Below, piece after piece: positions 8,442-17,474 of a stretch of 36,457 bases of DNA. Both the position numbers and the translations under genes were made by a program. A model generated the notes under the pieces. The model was not told the origin of the DNA, did no database searches, and worked only from the letters and a program-made list of their open reading frames with translations. The first letter of the stretch is position 1. The number at the start of each line of letters is the position of its first letter. Origin of the DNA: Calditrichota bacterium. Its GTDB lineage: Bacteria > Zhuqueibacterota > Zhuqueibacteria > Residuimicrobiales > Krinioviventaceae. Where the stretch lies: positions 1 to 36,457 of the forward strand of contig JAADGR010000378.1 of NCBI GenBank assembly GCA_013152225.1, in the 5' to 3' direction.

Positions 8442-8954
8442 ATGATAAAAGTAAATAAGAAAAAGTGGGCGGTCATCATCGTTTTTGTTCTTTTATTTTT
8501 GCTAACAATGACGATGATTTCTTTTTCAGGAGATGCGGGGAACCAGGTACCAGGTAACGCTCAAGGCGGGGACGTTCAAGAGCAGATGCCCTCACAGTTT
8601 AACTTTTCGCACGCCATCGTCCGAACCATTGCGGCGCTCATTTTTGTCATTGTTCTATTATTTGCGTTTGTATATGGCGTCAAGTGGTTGCAAAATAAAA
8701 CGAGCCAGGCTCGCAATGCTTTCCAGATAATGGGTGTTGTTTCCAGTTTATCGCTCGGCCCGAAAAAGGGCGTTTATTTGATCAAAGTTGTCAACCGGCT
8801 GCTCGTGATTGGGGTGACTGAGGGCAATATTTCATTGCTTGCTGAACTGGACAAGGACGAGGCACAAATCGTAGACCAGAACTCGGCCAAAAACCCGAAA
8901 CCGTTTGCTTCTGCACTTGCCGCACAGTTGTCGAATTTTGGTGGATCAAAATGA
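8442..8954 (+). CDS. fliO: Flagellar biosynthesis protein FliO
   Basis: FliO helps assemble the FliP ring of the export gate. The product (170 residues) has an N-terminal hydrophobic segment (about residues 8-27), a short periplasmic stretch rich in Gly and Gln, and a second transmembrane helix (about 57-77). A cytoplasmic domain follows with the FliO-typical FQIMGVVSSLSLGPKKGVYL and RLLVIGVTEGNISLLAEL. The ATG at 8442 follows GGTGAAA at 7-8 nt; a TTG at 8427 and a GTG at 8430 are possible but weaker. The stop overlaps the fliP start by 4 nt. Confidence 0.9.
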   Translation: MIKVNKKKWAVIIVFVLLFLLTMTMISFSGDAGNQVPGNAQGGDVQEQMPSQFNFSHAIVRTIAALIFVIVLLFAFVYGVKWLQNKTSQARNAFQIMGVVSSLSLGPKKGVYLIKVVNRLLVIGVTEGNISLLAELDKDEAQIVDQNSAKNPKPFASALAAQLSNFGGSK

Positions 8955-9730
8955 AGAAAATGTTACAATTGATAAAAACGGGCGGACGAAAAATAAAACT
9001 CCCGGCCTGTTTCACTTTTATGCTTGCCCTGCTCATTATCCCCGGAAAAGTCATGGCCATTCCCAAAATATCGATTGGCATTGACCAGGCTTCCAAACCA
9101 GGTGATGTTGCTGTTACCCTGCAGATTTTGCTGCTTCTGGCAATTCTTTCGCTTGCCCCGGCGCTGATTATTATGGTTACCTCCTTTACCCGCGTAACCA
9201 TCATTCTTTCGTTTTTAAGGCACGCTCTTGGAACCCAGCAAGCGCCGCCTACTCAGGTCATGGTTGGCTTGTCCATCTTTCTGACTGTCTTTATCATGGC
9301 GCCGGTGTGGCAGAATATTAACACGGAAGCGCTACAGCCTTATATGAAAAAACAAATCAGCCAGAAAGAGGCTTATAAAAAAGCTTTAAAGCCGTTGCGC
9401 GAATTTATGTTCAGGCAGACGCGTGAGAAGGACCTTGCGCTCTTTGTGAACATGGCAAAAATGGAAAAACCCGATTCGCAGGATGAGATTCCGACGTATG
9501 TTTTGATTCCGTCGTTCATCATCAGTGAGTTCAGAATTGCTTTCCAGATTGGATTTTTGCTGTATGTTCCGTTTCTCATGCTGGATATGGTCGTCTCCAG
9601 TGTGCTGATGGCCATGGGAATGTTAATGCTGCCGCCAATTATGATTTCACTGCCTTTTAAACTCATTTTATTTGTACTCGTTGATGGCTGGTATCTAATT
9701 GTCGGTTCGATCGTTGCAGGATTCAGGTAA
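8951..9730 (+). CDS. fliP: Flagellar export gate protein FliP
   Basis: FliP is the main subunit of the FliP-FliQ-FliR export channel. At 259 residues it has the typical length, with a cleavable-looking signal peptide (to about residue 37, ending KVMA) and four membrane segments. Family blocks: LAILSLAPALIIMVTSFTRV, FLRHALGTQQAPPTQVMVGL, DEIPTYVLIPSFIISEFRIA, FQIGFLLYVPFLMLDMVVSS, VLMAMGMLMLPPIMISLPFK. It overlaps fliO by 4 nt and is followed by fliQ, fliR, flhB and flhA in the usual gate order. Confidence 0.97.
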   Translation: MKKMLQLIKTGGRKIKLPACFTFMLALLIIPGKVMAIPKISIGIDQASKPGDVAVTLQILLLLAILSLAPALIIMVTSFTRVTIILSFLRHALGTQQAPPTQVMVGLSIFLTVFIMAPVWQNINTEALQPYMKKQISQKEAYKKALKPLREFMFRQTREKDLALFVNMAKMEKPDSQDEIPTYVLIPSFIISEFRIAFQIGFLLYVPFLMLDMVVSSVLMAMGMLMLPPIMISLPFKLILFVLVDGWYLIVGSIVAGFR

Positions 9731-9740
9731 GGAGAATTTC

Positions 9741-10010
9741 ATGTCGCAGGAAATGGTATTACAAATCATTAACAAAGCAATTATAACAACGCTGATGGTT
9801 TCCGCACCATTGCTTATTGCGGGATTGGTCGTCGGTTTGATCGTTGCTATTTTTCAGGCTGTTACGCAAATCCACGAAATGACGTTGACATTTATCCCCA
9901 AGATTCTGGCGATCTTTATCACGCTCATTATTTTATTGCCATGGATGCTCGGCAAATTTATTTCGTTTTCCACACAAATTTTCAACAGCATTCCAACATT
10001 TAGCCGGTGA
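9741..10010 (+). CDS. fliQ: Flagellar export gate protein FliQ
   Basis: An 89-residue, two-helix membrane protein of the export gate. Signature parts are LLIAGLVVGLIVAIFQAVTQ and IHEMTLTFIPKILAIF, as in FliQ. The open frame extends upstream to 9699 inside fliP, but AAGGAG at 9729-9734 points to ATG 9741 as the start. It lies 10 nt after the fliP stop. Confidence 0.96.
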   Translation: MSQEMVLQIINKAIITTLMVSAPLLIAGLVVGLIVAIFQAVTQIHEMTLTFIPKILAIFITLIILLPWMLGKFISFSTQIFNSIPTFSR

Positions 10011-10043
10011 TACAAATTATTCTGGAGTTATACGCTTTTTACG

Positions 10044-10820
10044 ATGTTTGGCATAAATCAAAATGAAATCGTTCTTTTTTTGTTGGTTTTCGCGCGGATT
10101 TCTGCTGCTCTTGCGGTTTTCCCAATACTCGGATCGAACAGCGTTCCGCTTTATACGAAGATAGGTTTGGGTTTGTTTTTAAGCTTTTTAATCATGCCTG
10201 TGGTGGCCAACACAACGCTGCCACAACATTTAGCGACGGCTGTTATTATTTTTAATGTTGGTAAAGAAGTTATTGTCGGGCTTTTGATGGGCTTTATTTC
10301 CACATTGTTATTTGCCGGTATCGAGATCGCCGGAACATTAGCCGGTATGCAAATGGGTTTTGGAATTGTCAACGTAATCGATCCGCAAACACAGCGACAG
10401 GTTTCCATTATCAGTCAGTTCCAGATTTTGATGGTCTCTATGATTTTTCTGATCATCGATGGGCATCATTTTTTGCTCAGCGGACTGAATCAAAGTTTTG
10501 AAGCAATTCCACCTATGGCGGCTCATTTTCGTTCTGTTATTTTTGACATTAATATGAAAATGACAGCAAATATCTTTGTTGCCGCAATTAAGGTCGGTGC
10601 TCCGGTCATCGTTGCTTTGCTGCTTACCAGCTTTGCCCTGGGATTGATCGCACGCGCCGTGCCGCAAATGAATGTTTTTATCGTGGGACTGCCGTTAAAA
10701 GTCGCTATCGGATTAATGGCACTCGCTTTTTCATTACCTTTTGTTACGCGTCTTTTTGAAAAAATGTTTATTCAGTTTAGGGTGGATTTTTTCACGCTAA
10801 TCAGAGCAATGTCACCGTGA
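10044..10820 (+). CDS. fliR: Flagellar export gate protein FliR
   Basis: FliR is the single-copy gate subunit that closes the FliP-FliR spiral and contacts FlhB. The 258-residue protein is highly hydrophobic with about six membrane segments. Recognisable blocks include FARISAALAVFPILGSNSVP, GKEVIVGLLMGFISTLLFAG, GTLAGMQMGFGIVNVIDPQT and ALGLIARAVPQMNVFIVGLP. The nearest purine-rich site (GGAG at 10024-10027) is 16 nt from ATG 10044, so translation may be weak or coupled to fliQ. flhB follows 10 nt downstream. Confidence 0.95.
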   Translation: MFGINQNEIVLFLLVFARISAALAVFPILGSNSVPLYTKIGLGLFLSFLIMPVVANTTLPQHLATAVIIFNVGKEVIVGLLMGFISTLLFAGIEIAGTLAGMQMGFGIVNVIDPQTQRQVSIISQFQILMVSMIFLIIDGHHFLLSGLNQSFEAIPPMAAHFRSVIFDINMKMTANIFVAAIKVGAPVIVALLLTSFALGLIARAVPQMNVFIVGLPLKVAIGLMALAFSLPFVTRLFEKMFIQFRVDFFTLIRAMSP

Positions 10821-10830
10821 GATATTAGAA

Positions 10831-11895
10831 ATGGCTGAGGAATCTTTTCAGGAAAAAACAGAGCGCGCAACACCCAAGCGCAGGCAGGAAGCAAGGGAGA
10901 AGGGAAATGTCCCCCGTAGTATGGAGGTCAATTCGGCAGTGATCCTGCTCATTGTCAGTCTTGCCTTTTTGTTATTGGGAAACCACTTGTACAGGAACCT
11001 GCTGGCAATTATGGCAAAGGTTTTGGGACATCTGGATTCCATTTCAATTACAACCGCAAGTTTTCCGATGTTGATGAGAAACGCTGGAATTGCTTTTACA
11101 GGTCTCGTGGGTCCGATTCTGTTGAGCATCATCGTTGCCGGCGTTGTCTCAAATATCATTCAGTCGGGACTCGTTTTTTCCGGCCATTCCATTGAACCCA
11201 AGCTGGAAAAAATCAGCCCGCTCGCCGGCTTCAAACGGCTGTTTGCTTTGCGTTCTCTCGAAGAACTGGTCAAAAACATACTCAAAATGTTCATTATCGG
11301 CTACATCGGATATGTTACTTTACGCGGTGAGCAAAGTCACTACCTGGATCTTGTCGATCAGGATGTTGCGCAAATACTGGCGTTTGTTGCATCCATCAGT
11401 TTAAAGTTGTGTGTCCGTGTTGGTGTTGTTTTCATTTTTCTTGCTATCCTGGATTTTGCCTATCAAAAATACGAGTATGAAAAAAACCTGAAAATGACCA
11501 AGCAGGAAATAAAAGATGAATATAAGCAAATTGAAGGTGATCCGTTAATCAAATCGCGGATCAGGAGTTTACAGAGAGAACGGGCGCGTCATCGGATGTT
11601 CGCGGATATTCCTGAAGCCGATGTCGTTATTGTAAACCCGACGCATGTTGCCGTGGCCATGAAATACGATCCGGAAAAAATGTCGGCGCCCAAAGTGGTC
11701 GCCAAAGGAATGCGCAAGGTAGCGGAAAGAATCAAACAGCTTGCGCGGGAACATAATATACCCATAGTCGAGCGTCCTCTTGTGGCCCGCATGCTTTACA
11801 AATCAGCGGATGTCGGCGATGAAGTACCGGCCGATCTTTATCAATTGGTTGCTGAGATTTTGGCTCATGTTTATCAAATGAAGAATAAAATTTAA
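10831..11895 (+). CDS. flhB: Flagellar export gate switch protein FlhB
   Basis: FlhB is the autocleaving export-switch protein. The N-terminus reads ERATPKRRQEAREKGNVPRS, the standard FlhB opening, followed by four membrane segments up to about residue 210. The cytoplasmic domain carries the self-cleavage site NPTH at residues 269-272, the same numbering as in enteric FlhB, within VVIVNPTHVAVAMKYD. It continues with PIVERPLVARMLYKSADVGD and the end EILAHVYQM. Length 354 residues. All key residues for FliK-dependent switching are present. Confidence 0.97.
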   Translation: MAEESFQEKTERATPKRRQEAREKGNVPRSMEVNSAVILLIVSLAFLLLGNHLYRNLLAIMAKVLGHLDSISITTASFPMLMRNAGIAFTGLVGPILLSIIVAGVVSNIIQSGLVFSGHSIEPKLEKISPLAGFKRLFALRSLEELVKNILKMFIIGYIGYVTLRGEQSHYLDLVDQDVAQILAFVASISLKLCVRVGVVFIFLAILDFAYQKYEYEKNLKMTKQEIKDEYKQIEGDPLIKSRIRSLQRERARHRMFADIPEADVVIVNPTHVAVAMKYDPEKMSAPKVVAKGMRKVAERIKQLAREHNIPIVERPLVARMLYKSADVGDEVPADLYQLVAEILAHVYQMKNKI

Positions 11896-11917
11896 GCAGA
11901 GTTAGGAGTTGCATCAC

Positions 11918-13999
11918 ATGCCCAAAGGCTTTAGTTTATCCTTTTTAACGCGGAACGCTGATGTTGCATTGGCGCTGGGTGTCATTGGAATACTTATCGT
12001 CATGCTCGTTCCCATGCCAACCGCAGTGATGGATTTTCTGCTGGCAGTGAATGTTGCCCTGGCCTTGCTCGTTTTGCTCGTTTCAATGTACATTACCAAT
12101 CCGCTGCAATTTTCCGTGTTTCCGGGTATGTTGTTAATTATTACCCTTTTTCGTCTTTCATTGAACGTGGCCACAACACGGCTCATTCTTGGCGACGCGT
12201 ATGCCGGCAAGATGATTTCAGCTTTTGGGAACTTTGTCGTAAAGGGCAATTATGTTGTTGGCTTTATCATTTTCCTGATTTTGGTTATTATCAATTTTAT
12301 CGTCATTACCAAAGGTGCCGGCCGTGTGGCTGAAGTTGGTGCCCGCTTTACTTTGGACTCCATGCCGGGTAAACAAATGAGCATCGATGCCGACCTGAAT
12401 GCCGGCGTTATTGACGAGGTTGAAGCACGACAGCGCCGTGATCAAATTTCCCAGGAGGCAGATTTTTACGGTGCAATGGATGGTGCCAGCAAGTTCGTTC
12501 GCGGTGATGCCATTGCCGGTCTCATCATTACCATGCTCAATATTGTTGGCGGATTTATCGTCGGCGTGGCACAAATGCACATGGGCCTGAACCAGGCTTT
12601 GACTACTTATACGCGTCTCACTATTGGTGATGGCCTGGTATCGCAAATTCCGGCGCTTATTATTTCCACATCCGCCGGTATAATCGTTACCCGGGCTGCA
12701 TCCAATTCAAATTTGGGACAAGACCTGGTAAAGCAACTCTTTTTCAATTCCAGGGTCGCTTATATTGTTGCAAGCGTTTTGGCTCTTTTGGCAATCTCAC
12801 CCGGTTTGCCATTTGTACCGTTTGTGGTGCTTGCAACCGGTATGGGTGCCGTTGGATATGTCATTAAAGAGCAGCCTGCGGAAGCCGATGAGATCGAGGA
12901 TGAAATCGGAGAGGAACCTGAGAGAGAGGATGATATTCAGTCCTATTTACGCGTGGAACCGCTGGAACTTGAAATCGGCTATAATCTTATTCCCCTGGTG
13001 GATATCGAACAACAAGGCGATTTGCTTTCGAGGATTAACCAAATCCGAAAACAATGTGCTATGGATTTGGGGGTTATTATTCCTCCAATCCGCATCCGTG
13101 ATGATATGCGTCTTCAGCCGAACGAGTATATTATGCTCATTAAAGGGAATGAAGTTGCGCGCAACAGTTTAATGCTGGGGCATTATCTCGCTTTAAATCC
13201 GGGCATTGAAAAAGAAGAATTGCAGGGCATGAAGGTCAAAGAACCCGCTTTTGGCTTGCCTGCTGTTTGGGTCAAAGGAGACGAAAAAGAAAAAGCCGAA
13301 TTAATGGGCTATACACTGGTGGCACCGGCAGCAGTCCTGGCCACTCATTTATCAGAGCTGCTGAGAATTCACGCCGCACAGATCATCACCCGCCAGGACG
13401 TTCATGATCTGTTGGAAAATCTGAAAAAGGATCAGGCCGCCCTTGTGGGTGAGTTGATCCCGGATGTTCTGTCAACCGGTTCTGTGGAAAAGGTTCTTAA
13501 AAACTTGTTGAGTGAAAGAGTGTCCATCCGTGATCTTGGAACAATCATGGAAACCCTGGCCGAGCATATTCATGAATCCAAAGACCTTGATTTATTGACC
13601 GAGCATGTGCGGCAAGCACTCAGCCAGTCTATCATTATGCAATACCAGGATCGTGAAGGCAGAGTGAATGCGCTAACACTGGACCCGGATTTGGAACAGA
13701 TGCTGAACAATGCTCTGGCTGAAGCAAAGAAATCCGGAATTGCCGGTACACAGGCGCTTGGCTTTTACCTGTCGACAGATGTTTTGCAAAAATTGCTGTC
13801 GGCATTGTCCGATGTGATTAACCAAATGGAAGCAGAAGGTCGTCAGCCGCTCATCATTACTTCACCATCCCTGCGGCCTTATTTGCGCAAACTTGTTGAA
13901 CCTATATTTAAAACGCTCAGCATATTATCGTACGCTGAGATTCCTGCTCATATTGAAATTCAAACAACTGGAATAGTGAGGCTAGACAATGAGGGTTGA
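11918..13999 (+). CDS. flhA: Flagellar export gate protein FlhA
   Basis: FlhA forms the nonameric export ring that docks chaperone-substrate complexes and uses proton motive force. The 693-residue product has about eight membrane helices in the first 320 residues. The FHIPEP signature region is GMLLIITLFRLSLNVATTRL near residue 70, and the conserved loop includes FTLDSMPGKQMSIDADLNAG and RRDQISQEADFYGAMDGASK. The cytoplasmic domain (about 330-693) includes RITRQDVHDLL-like (IITRQDVHDLLENL) segments. TAGGAG at 11903-11908 supports ATG 11918 over an in-frame TTG at 11909. The 3' end overlaps flhF by 11 nt. Confidence 0.97.
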   Translation: MPKGFSLSFLTRNADVALALGVIGILIVMLVPMPTAVMDFLLAVNVALALLVLLVSMYITNPLQFSVFPGMLLIITLFRLSLNVATTRLILGDAYAGKMISAFGNFVVKGNYVVGFIIFLILVIINFIVITKGAGRVAEVGARFTLDSMPGKQMSIDADLNAGVIDEVEARQRRDQISQEADFYGAMDGASKFVRGDAIAGLIITMLNIVGGFIVGVAQMHMGLNQALTTYTRLTIGDGLVSQIPALIISTSAGIIVTRAASNSNLGQDLVKQLFFNSRVAYIVASVLALLAISPGLPFVPFVVLATGMGAVGYVIKEQPAEADEIEDEIGEEPEREDDIQSYLRVEPLELEIGYNLIPLVDIEQQGDLLSRINQIRKQCAMDLGVIIPPIRIRDDMRLQPNEYIMLIKGNEVARNSLMLGHYLALNPGIEKEELQGMKVKEPAFGLPAVWVKGDEKEKAELMGYTLVAPAAVLATHLSELLRIHAAQIITRQDVHDLLENLKKDQAALVGELIPDVLSTGSVEKVLKNLLSERVSIRDLGTIMETLAEHIHESKDLDLLTEHVRQALSQSIIMQYQDREGRVNALTLDPDLEQMLNNALAEAKKSGIAGTQALGFYLSTDVLQKLLSALSDVINQMEAEGRQPLIITSPSLRPYLRKLVEPIFKTLSILSYAEIPAHIEIQTTGIVRLDNEG

Positions 14000-15464
14000 A
14001 CGATTTAAAGCTGCGACCCTGCGGGGTGCAATGAAAGCGGTCAAAGAAAAACTCGGCGAGGATGCGGTGATTTTGCATTCAAAATCTACAAACGATACGG
14101 TCGAGATTATCGCCGCAGTGGATGAACCGCAAAGAGAGTTGCAAAGCATTACACCTGCAGAGAATCAAAAAGATGTGCTCACTGAGGTGGGCACTTACAG
14201 CCGTAATGTGAGGGCTGCAACTATCCCAAAGAAGACGAAAGTAAAAAGAATGCCCGAGGCGGAGCCTGCAGCAATAGAAAAAAGTGGAAAAGCTCACGGC
14301 AAAAACGGGCATAATGGCTACAGCAAAATTTTCGCTGATGGTTCTTCCGGTGAGAATTCTCTTCCCGAAAATGGGAATGGCAAAGCGCATGAGCGCACAG
14401 AGGGTGCCGAAGATTTTGAAAAAACTGTTCGGCGCGCCGAAGAATTCAGCAAAATTCTTCATAAAGAGATGTCTTTTATGGAGCATCAGAGGCAGCTCTG
14501 GCTGCAATCGCAGGCCAATCTGGATAAGCTTCGAAAAGAGATTGCAGAATTGCGCCAGTCCATGTTACAGCAGGAACTGGCCTCTTTGAAAGAAAAAGCC
14601 GAGTTGATGAAGAAACAAAAAAACGCCAGGAAAGCAGGCCCCCGACCGTCCGGTAGCAAAAATCGTGAGCAGTTCTATCGGGAATTAACAACCCATTTGG
14701 AAGGGCGGGGGATTCCCAAAAACCTGATCCGGACAATCCTTAAAAATGTCAGGGCCGGGGTTATCGCCCGGAAATTGAATCTGAACACCAAGTCGGGGAT
14801 GAGAGGGCTGAAGGACATTTTGTCGCAAGAGATTATGAAAATGATTCCCGTTTCCAATCTGGAAGAAGGAAGGACAAATAAGCAACGAGTCGTTGCTTTA
14901 GTCGGACCTCCGGGAGCCGGGAAAACAACGACCGGCCTTAAATTGGCGATAAAAAATTCCCTGATTCAAAATAAAAATGTTGCTATGGTGCTTGTGAGTG
15001 ATTCCGTCAGCGCGACAGCGAAGCATTTGGAATTACTGGCAAAAGCCGCCAATTTGCCACTGGCAGTTGTGGAAACTGCCGAGGATCTTGTTGCTGCGAT
15101 CAAATCAAATTCGGACAAAGACATGATCGTTATTGACTTTGCCATGAGAAAAGCCAGAGATAAGAGTGGAATACCCGAATTACATGCTTTTCTGAAAGCA
15201 GCTTCTCCCGGTGAGACGCATCTGGTCATTCCAATGACTTTGCAGCCGGATAATGCGGTCAAGGTGGCAAATGCGTTTAAAACGGTGCATTTTAATCATA
15301 TTATTCTTTCCAAGATTGACAAGATGCAAAACCTGGGTGGCATGCTGAAATTATTCCACGCGACGGGCAAGCCGCTATCATATTTGTGTAACGGTACCTC
15401 AATACCGGATAATATCGAACCTGCTGTCGCAGAAAAACCACCACGAATGATTTTGAAAGGATGA
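13989..15464 (+). CDS. flhF: Flagellar placement SRP-type GTPase FlhF, degenerate catalytic motifs
   Basis: FlhF is an SRP-family GTPase that sets where flagella form. The N-terminus (MRVERFKAATLRGAMKAVKE, then LGEDAVILHSKS) is the FlhF signature. Next come an Asn/Gly/Lys-rich linker (about residues 75-140), a coiled-coil-like segment (about 150-215) and the NG domain. The P-loop GPPGAGKTTT (306-315) is intact, SKID (441-444) fills the G4 position, and the end PLSYLCNGTSIPDNI is typical. Two catalytic motifs are not canonical: the DTYR position reads D-S-V-S (338-341) and DTAGR reads D-F-A-M-R (383-387). The protein may bind GTP but hydrolyse it poorly. Length 491; it overlaps flhA by 11 nt. 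Confidence 0.92.
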   Translation: MRVERFKAATLRGAMKAVKEKLGEDAVILHSKSTNDTVEIIAAVDEPQRELQSITPAENQKDVLTEVGTYSRNVRAATIPKKTKVKRMPEAEPAAIEKSGKAHGKNGHNGYSKIFADGSSGENSLPENGNGKAHERTEGAEDFEKTVRRAEEFSKILHKEMSFMEHQRQLWLQSQANLDKLRKEIAELRQSMLQQELASLKEKAELMKKQKNARKAGPRPSGSKNREQFYRELTTHLEGRGIPKNLIRTILKNVRAGVIARKLNLNTKSGMRGLKDILSQEIMKMIPVSNLEEGRTNKQRVVALVGPPGAGKTTTGLKLAIKNSLIQNKNVAMVLVSDSVSATAKHLELLAKAANLPLAVVETAEDLVAAIKSNSDKDMIVIDFAMRKARDKSGIPELHAFLKAASPGETHLVIPMTLQPDNAVKVANAFKTVHFNHIILSKIDKMQNLGGMLKLFHATGKPLSYLCNGTSIPDNIEPAVAEKPPRMILKG

Positions 15465-15469
15465 AAAGA

Positions 15470-16297
15470 ATGATTGAACAGGAACGTCGAATTAAAGAGT
15501 TGATGGCTCTGAAGAACTCGGACAATTGTCCTGTTATCGCGATTACCAGCGGCAAGGGTGGTGTGGGTAAAACGAATATCGCCGCAAATCTTGCCATTGC
15601 GCTCGCTGAGAAAGGGGAAAAGGTACTGGTTGTGGATGCGGATACCAACTTTGCCAATGTCGATGTGCTGTTGGGATTGGCGCCCAAATTTACATTATTA
15701 AATTATGTGCTCGACGATCTGCCCATTCAAAAGATTTTAATGAAACATGAATCAGGGATCGATGTGATTCCAAACAGTTCCGGCAGCAGTGTCTGGAAAA
15801 ACATGGATCAGGTCATCAAACTAAAGTTATTTGAACTGCTTTACCAGATGAGAAAAAAGTACGATTATATTATATTAGATACTGCTGCCGGATTATCTCC
15901 GTTGACCATCGATCTTGCGATCCAGGCAAACCAGATTTTGATCGTAACGACAGCCGAACCCACTGCTATTTCCGATACGTACGCAATGATCAAAGTTTTG
16001 GATTCAGTACAGCAGGACTTGTCCATCGATCTGCTGCACAATATGGTGACATCAGCCACGGAGGTGACAGATGTTTACCAGCGCCTGTCCCTGGTGTTGC
16101 AGCACTTTTTAGACATAACCATTGGCATTGCCGGCTATATCGAACTCGATGATAAAGTCCGCCAGGCTATACAACAGCAGATTCCGGTACTGCTTTCATT
16201 TCCTGATTCTCCGGCAAGTTTGAATATTCACAATATTGCCGAGTCGATCCTGAATCAGGAGCGTGTTGTCCCTACGGTTTCGGAAACGTTGCAGTGA
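15470..16297 (+). CDS. flhG: Flagellar number regulator FlhG (MinD/ParA-like ATPase)
   Basis: FlhG is a MinD-type ATPase that limits flagellar number and activates FlhF. Deviant Walker A SGKGGVGKTNIAANLAIAL, Walker A' region VVDADTNFANVDVLLGL and switch II IILDTAAGLSPLTIDLAI are all intact. A C-terminal membrane-targeting helix is plausible in the last 20 residues (LNIHNIAESIL). ATG 15470 is preferred because TGAAAGGA lies 8 nt upstream; ATG 15461 overlaps the flhF stop and has the ribosome site too close. The N-terminus reads EQERRIK (residues 3-9), where FlhG proteins usually have the FlhF-activating DQAxxLR motif. Length 275. Confidence 0.93.
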   Translation: MIEQERRIKELMALKNSDNCPVIAITSGKGGVGKTNIAANLAIALAEKGEKVLVVDADTNFANVDVLLGLAPKFTLLNYVLDDLPIQKILMKHESGIDVIPNSSGSSVWKNMDQVIKLKLFELLYQMRKKYDYIILDTAAGLSPLTIDLAIQANQILIVTTAEPTAISDTYAMIKVLDSVQQDLSIDLLHNMVTSATEVTDVYQRLSLVLQHFLDITIGIAGYIELDDKVRQAIQQQIPVLLSFPDSPASLNIHNIAESILNQERVVPTVSETLQ

Positions 16298-16361
16298 AAA
16301 TAGTGTTTTGCATCGATTATGTTTTTTCTGTTTAATTTTAACTTTTAAAAGAGGTGATAAA

Positions 16362-16610
16362 ATGAAAGATCTTATAAGCGCTACAAGCATTCTTTTTGCG
16401 TCCGTAATTCTTGTTATTTGTATCTTCCAGGATGTTCATTTTGAGTCTGCATTGCTGAGAGCGGGTATTAGTTTTTTATGCGCCTATTCGATCGGCTTTA
16501 TCGCATTGGCACTTTTTAAAGTGACGATAAAAACAAAAAAAGTTGAAAGCGAAAAAGAAGAAGCGCATGAGACGATAGCACAGCCGGAAAATGCTGCTGC
16601 TAAAGCATAA
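16362..16610 (+). CDS. Small two-helix membrane protein, unknown function
   Basis: Not recognised as a named family. The 82-residue product starts at ATG 16362 behind a good ribosome site (GAGGTG, 16351-16356); the frame is open further upstream but without a ribosome site. Two hydrophobic helices are predicted at about residues 5-21 and 30-52, followed by a basic stretch (KVTIKTKK) and an acidic, Ala-rich cytoplasmic tail. It sits between flhG and fliA, 64 nt after flhG. It might be a membrane anchor or partner for FlhG or the sigma factor, but this is inference from position only. Confidence 0.75.
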   Translation: MKDLISATSILFASVILVICIFQDVHFESALLRAGISFLCAYSIGFIALALFKVTIKTKKVESEKEEAHETIAQPENAAAKA

Positions 16611-16686
16611 TCGATGTCGGATGATCTTTCCGCAACACGGAATTTACTAATTGTCGGAATTATCGAAAACGTGGAGGAAATAAAGT

Positions 16687-17451
16687 TTGCATTTGGAAGT
16701 GGATAAAATATGGCGAGAGTATATGCAGACGAGGAATCCGATGGTGCGCAACCAGCTTGCCCTCGAATACCAAGGGCTTGTTCAATATGTCGCCCGGGGT
16801 TTTCAGTACGAGGGCGTAAGCGTTCTGGAGAGCAATGATCTGCTCAGTGCTGGAAACGTGGGCCTGTTGGAAGCCATTGAACGATTTGATCCGACAAGGA
16901 AAATTAAATTTGAAACTTTTGCAATATTGAGAATTCGCGGTGCAATTTTAGATACGCTGCGAAACATTGACTGGATGCCCAGATCGACGCGCAAAAATAT
17001 CAAGCAGGTCATCAGGGCTATTTCGGATTTGCAAGTGAAGCTAAAACGGGAACCGACCGAGCCGGAGATCGCTGAAAAACTCGGCATCAGCATTCGTGAC
17101 TATGGCAAGATTTCAAGTTCCATGGTTTCTGTTCGATTTGTCTCTTTACAGGATATTGTTTCACTTACCGGCGGAGGTGAAACGAGCAGGAACGAATTTA
17201 TCGAAGATACTGATAATGGATATGAGGAAGAAATTGAAGATTATAACGAATTAAAAGAATCAATATACGAAAAAATTAAAAGCCTGCCTGCAAAGGAGCG
17301 GCTGATACTAATTCTTTACTATTACGAAGGACTGAATCTGGCGGAGATAGCAAAAGTATTGAATGTAACGGAATCGCGCGTGTGTCAGTTGAATTCCCAG
17401 GCATTAATGCGGCTGAAAATTGTGTTGAGGCAGGAAAAAGTGTATGGCTAA
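16687..17451 (+). CDS. fliA: RNA polymerase sigma-28 factor FliA
   Basis: FliA directs transcription of late flagellar genes (flagellin, motility, chemotaxis). The 254-residue product shows sigma region 2 (GLVQYVARGFQYEG, DLLSAGNVGLLEAIERFDP, FETFAILRIRGAILDTLRNI, DWMPRSTR), where RGAILDTLRNIDWMPRS is diagnostic of FliA. Region 3 is KREPTEPEIAEKLGISIRDY, and region 4 is LPAKERLILILYYYEGLNLA with a helix-turn-helix EIAKVLNVTESRVCQLNSQA. The start is TTG 16687, 9 nt after a strong GTGGAGGAAA (16671-16680). No adjacent anti-sigma gene flgM was found. Confidence 0.95.
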   Translation: MHLEVDKIWREYMQTRNPMVRNQLALEYQGLVQYVARGFQYEGVSVLESNDLLSAGNVGLLEAIERFDPTRKIKFETFAILRIRGAILDTLRNIDWMPRSTRKNIKQVIRAISDLQVKLKREPTEPEIAEKLGISIRDYGKISSSMVSVRFVSLQDIVSLTGGGETSRNEFIEDTDNGYEEEIEDYNELKESIYEKIKSLPAKERLILILYYYEGLNLAEIAKVLNVTESRVCQLNSQALMRLKIVLRQEKVYG

Positions 17452-17474
17452 AACTTGTTATGGAGGGACGAAAA

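Noticed and set aside
16681-16706. TAAAGTTT-N10-GTGGATAA as a sigma-28 promoter for fliA autoregulation
   Set aside because: The spacer is one base short and the site overlaps the TTG start and first codons of fliA, so the transcript would lack the start. An internal promoter cannot be excluded but is not supported.
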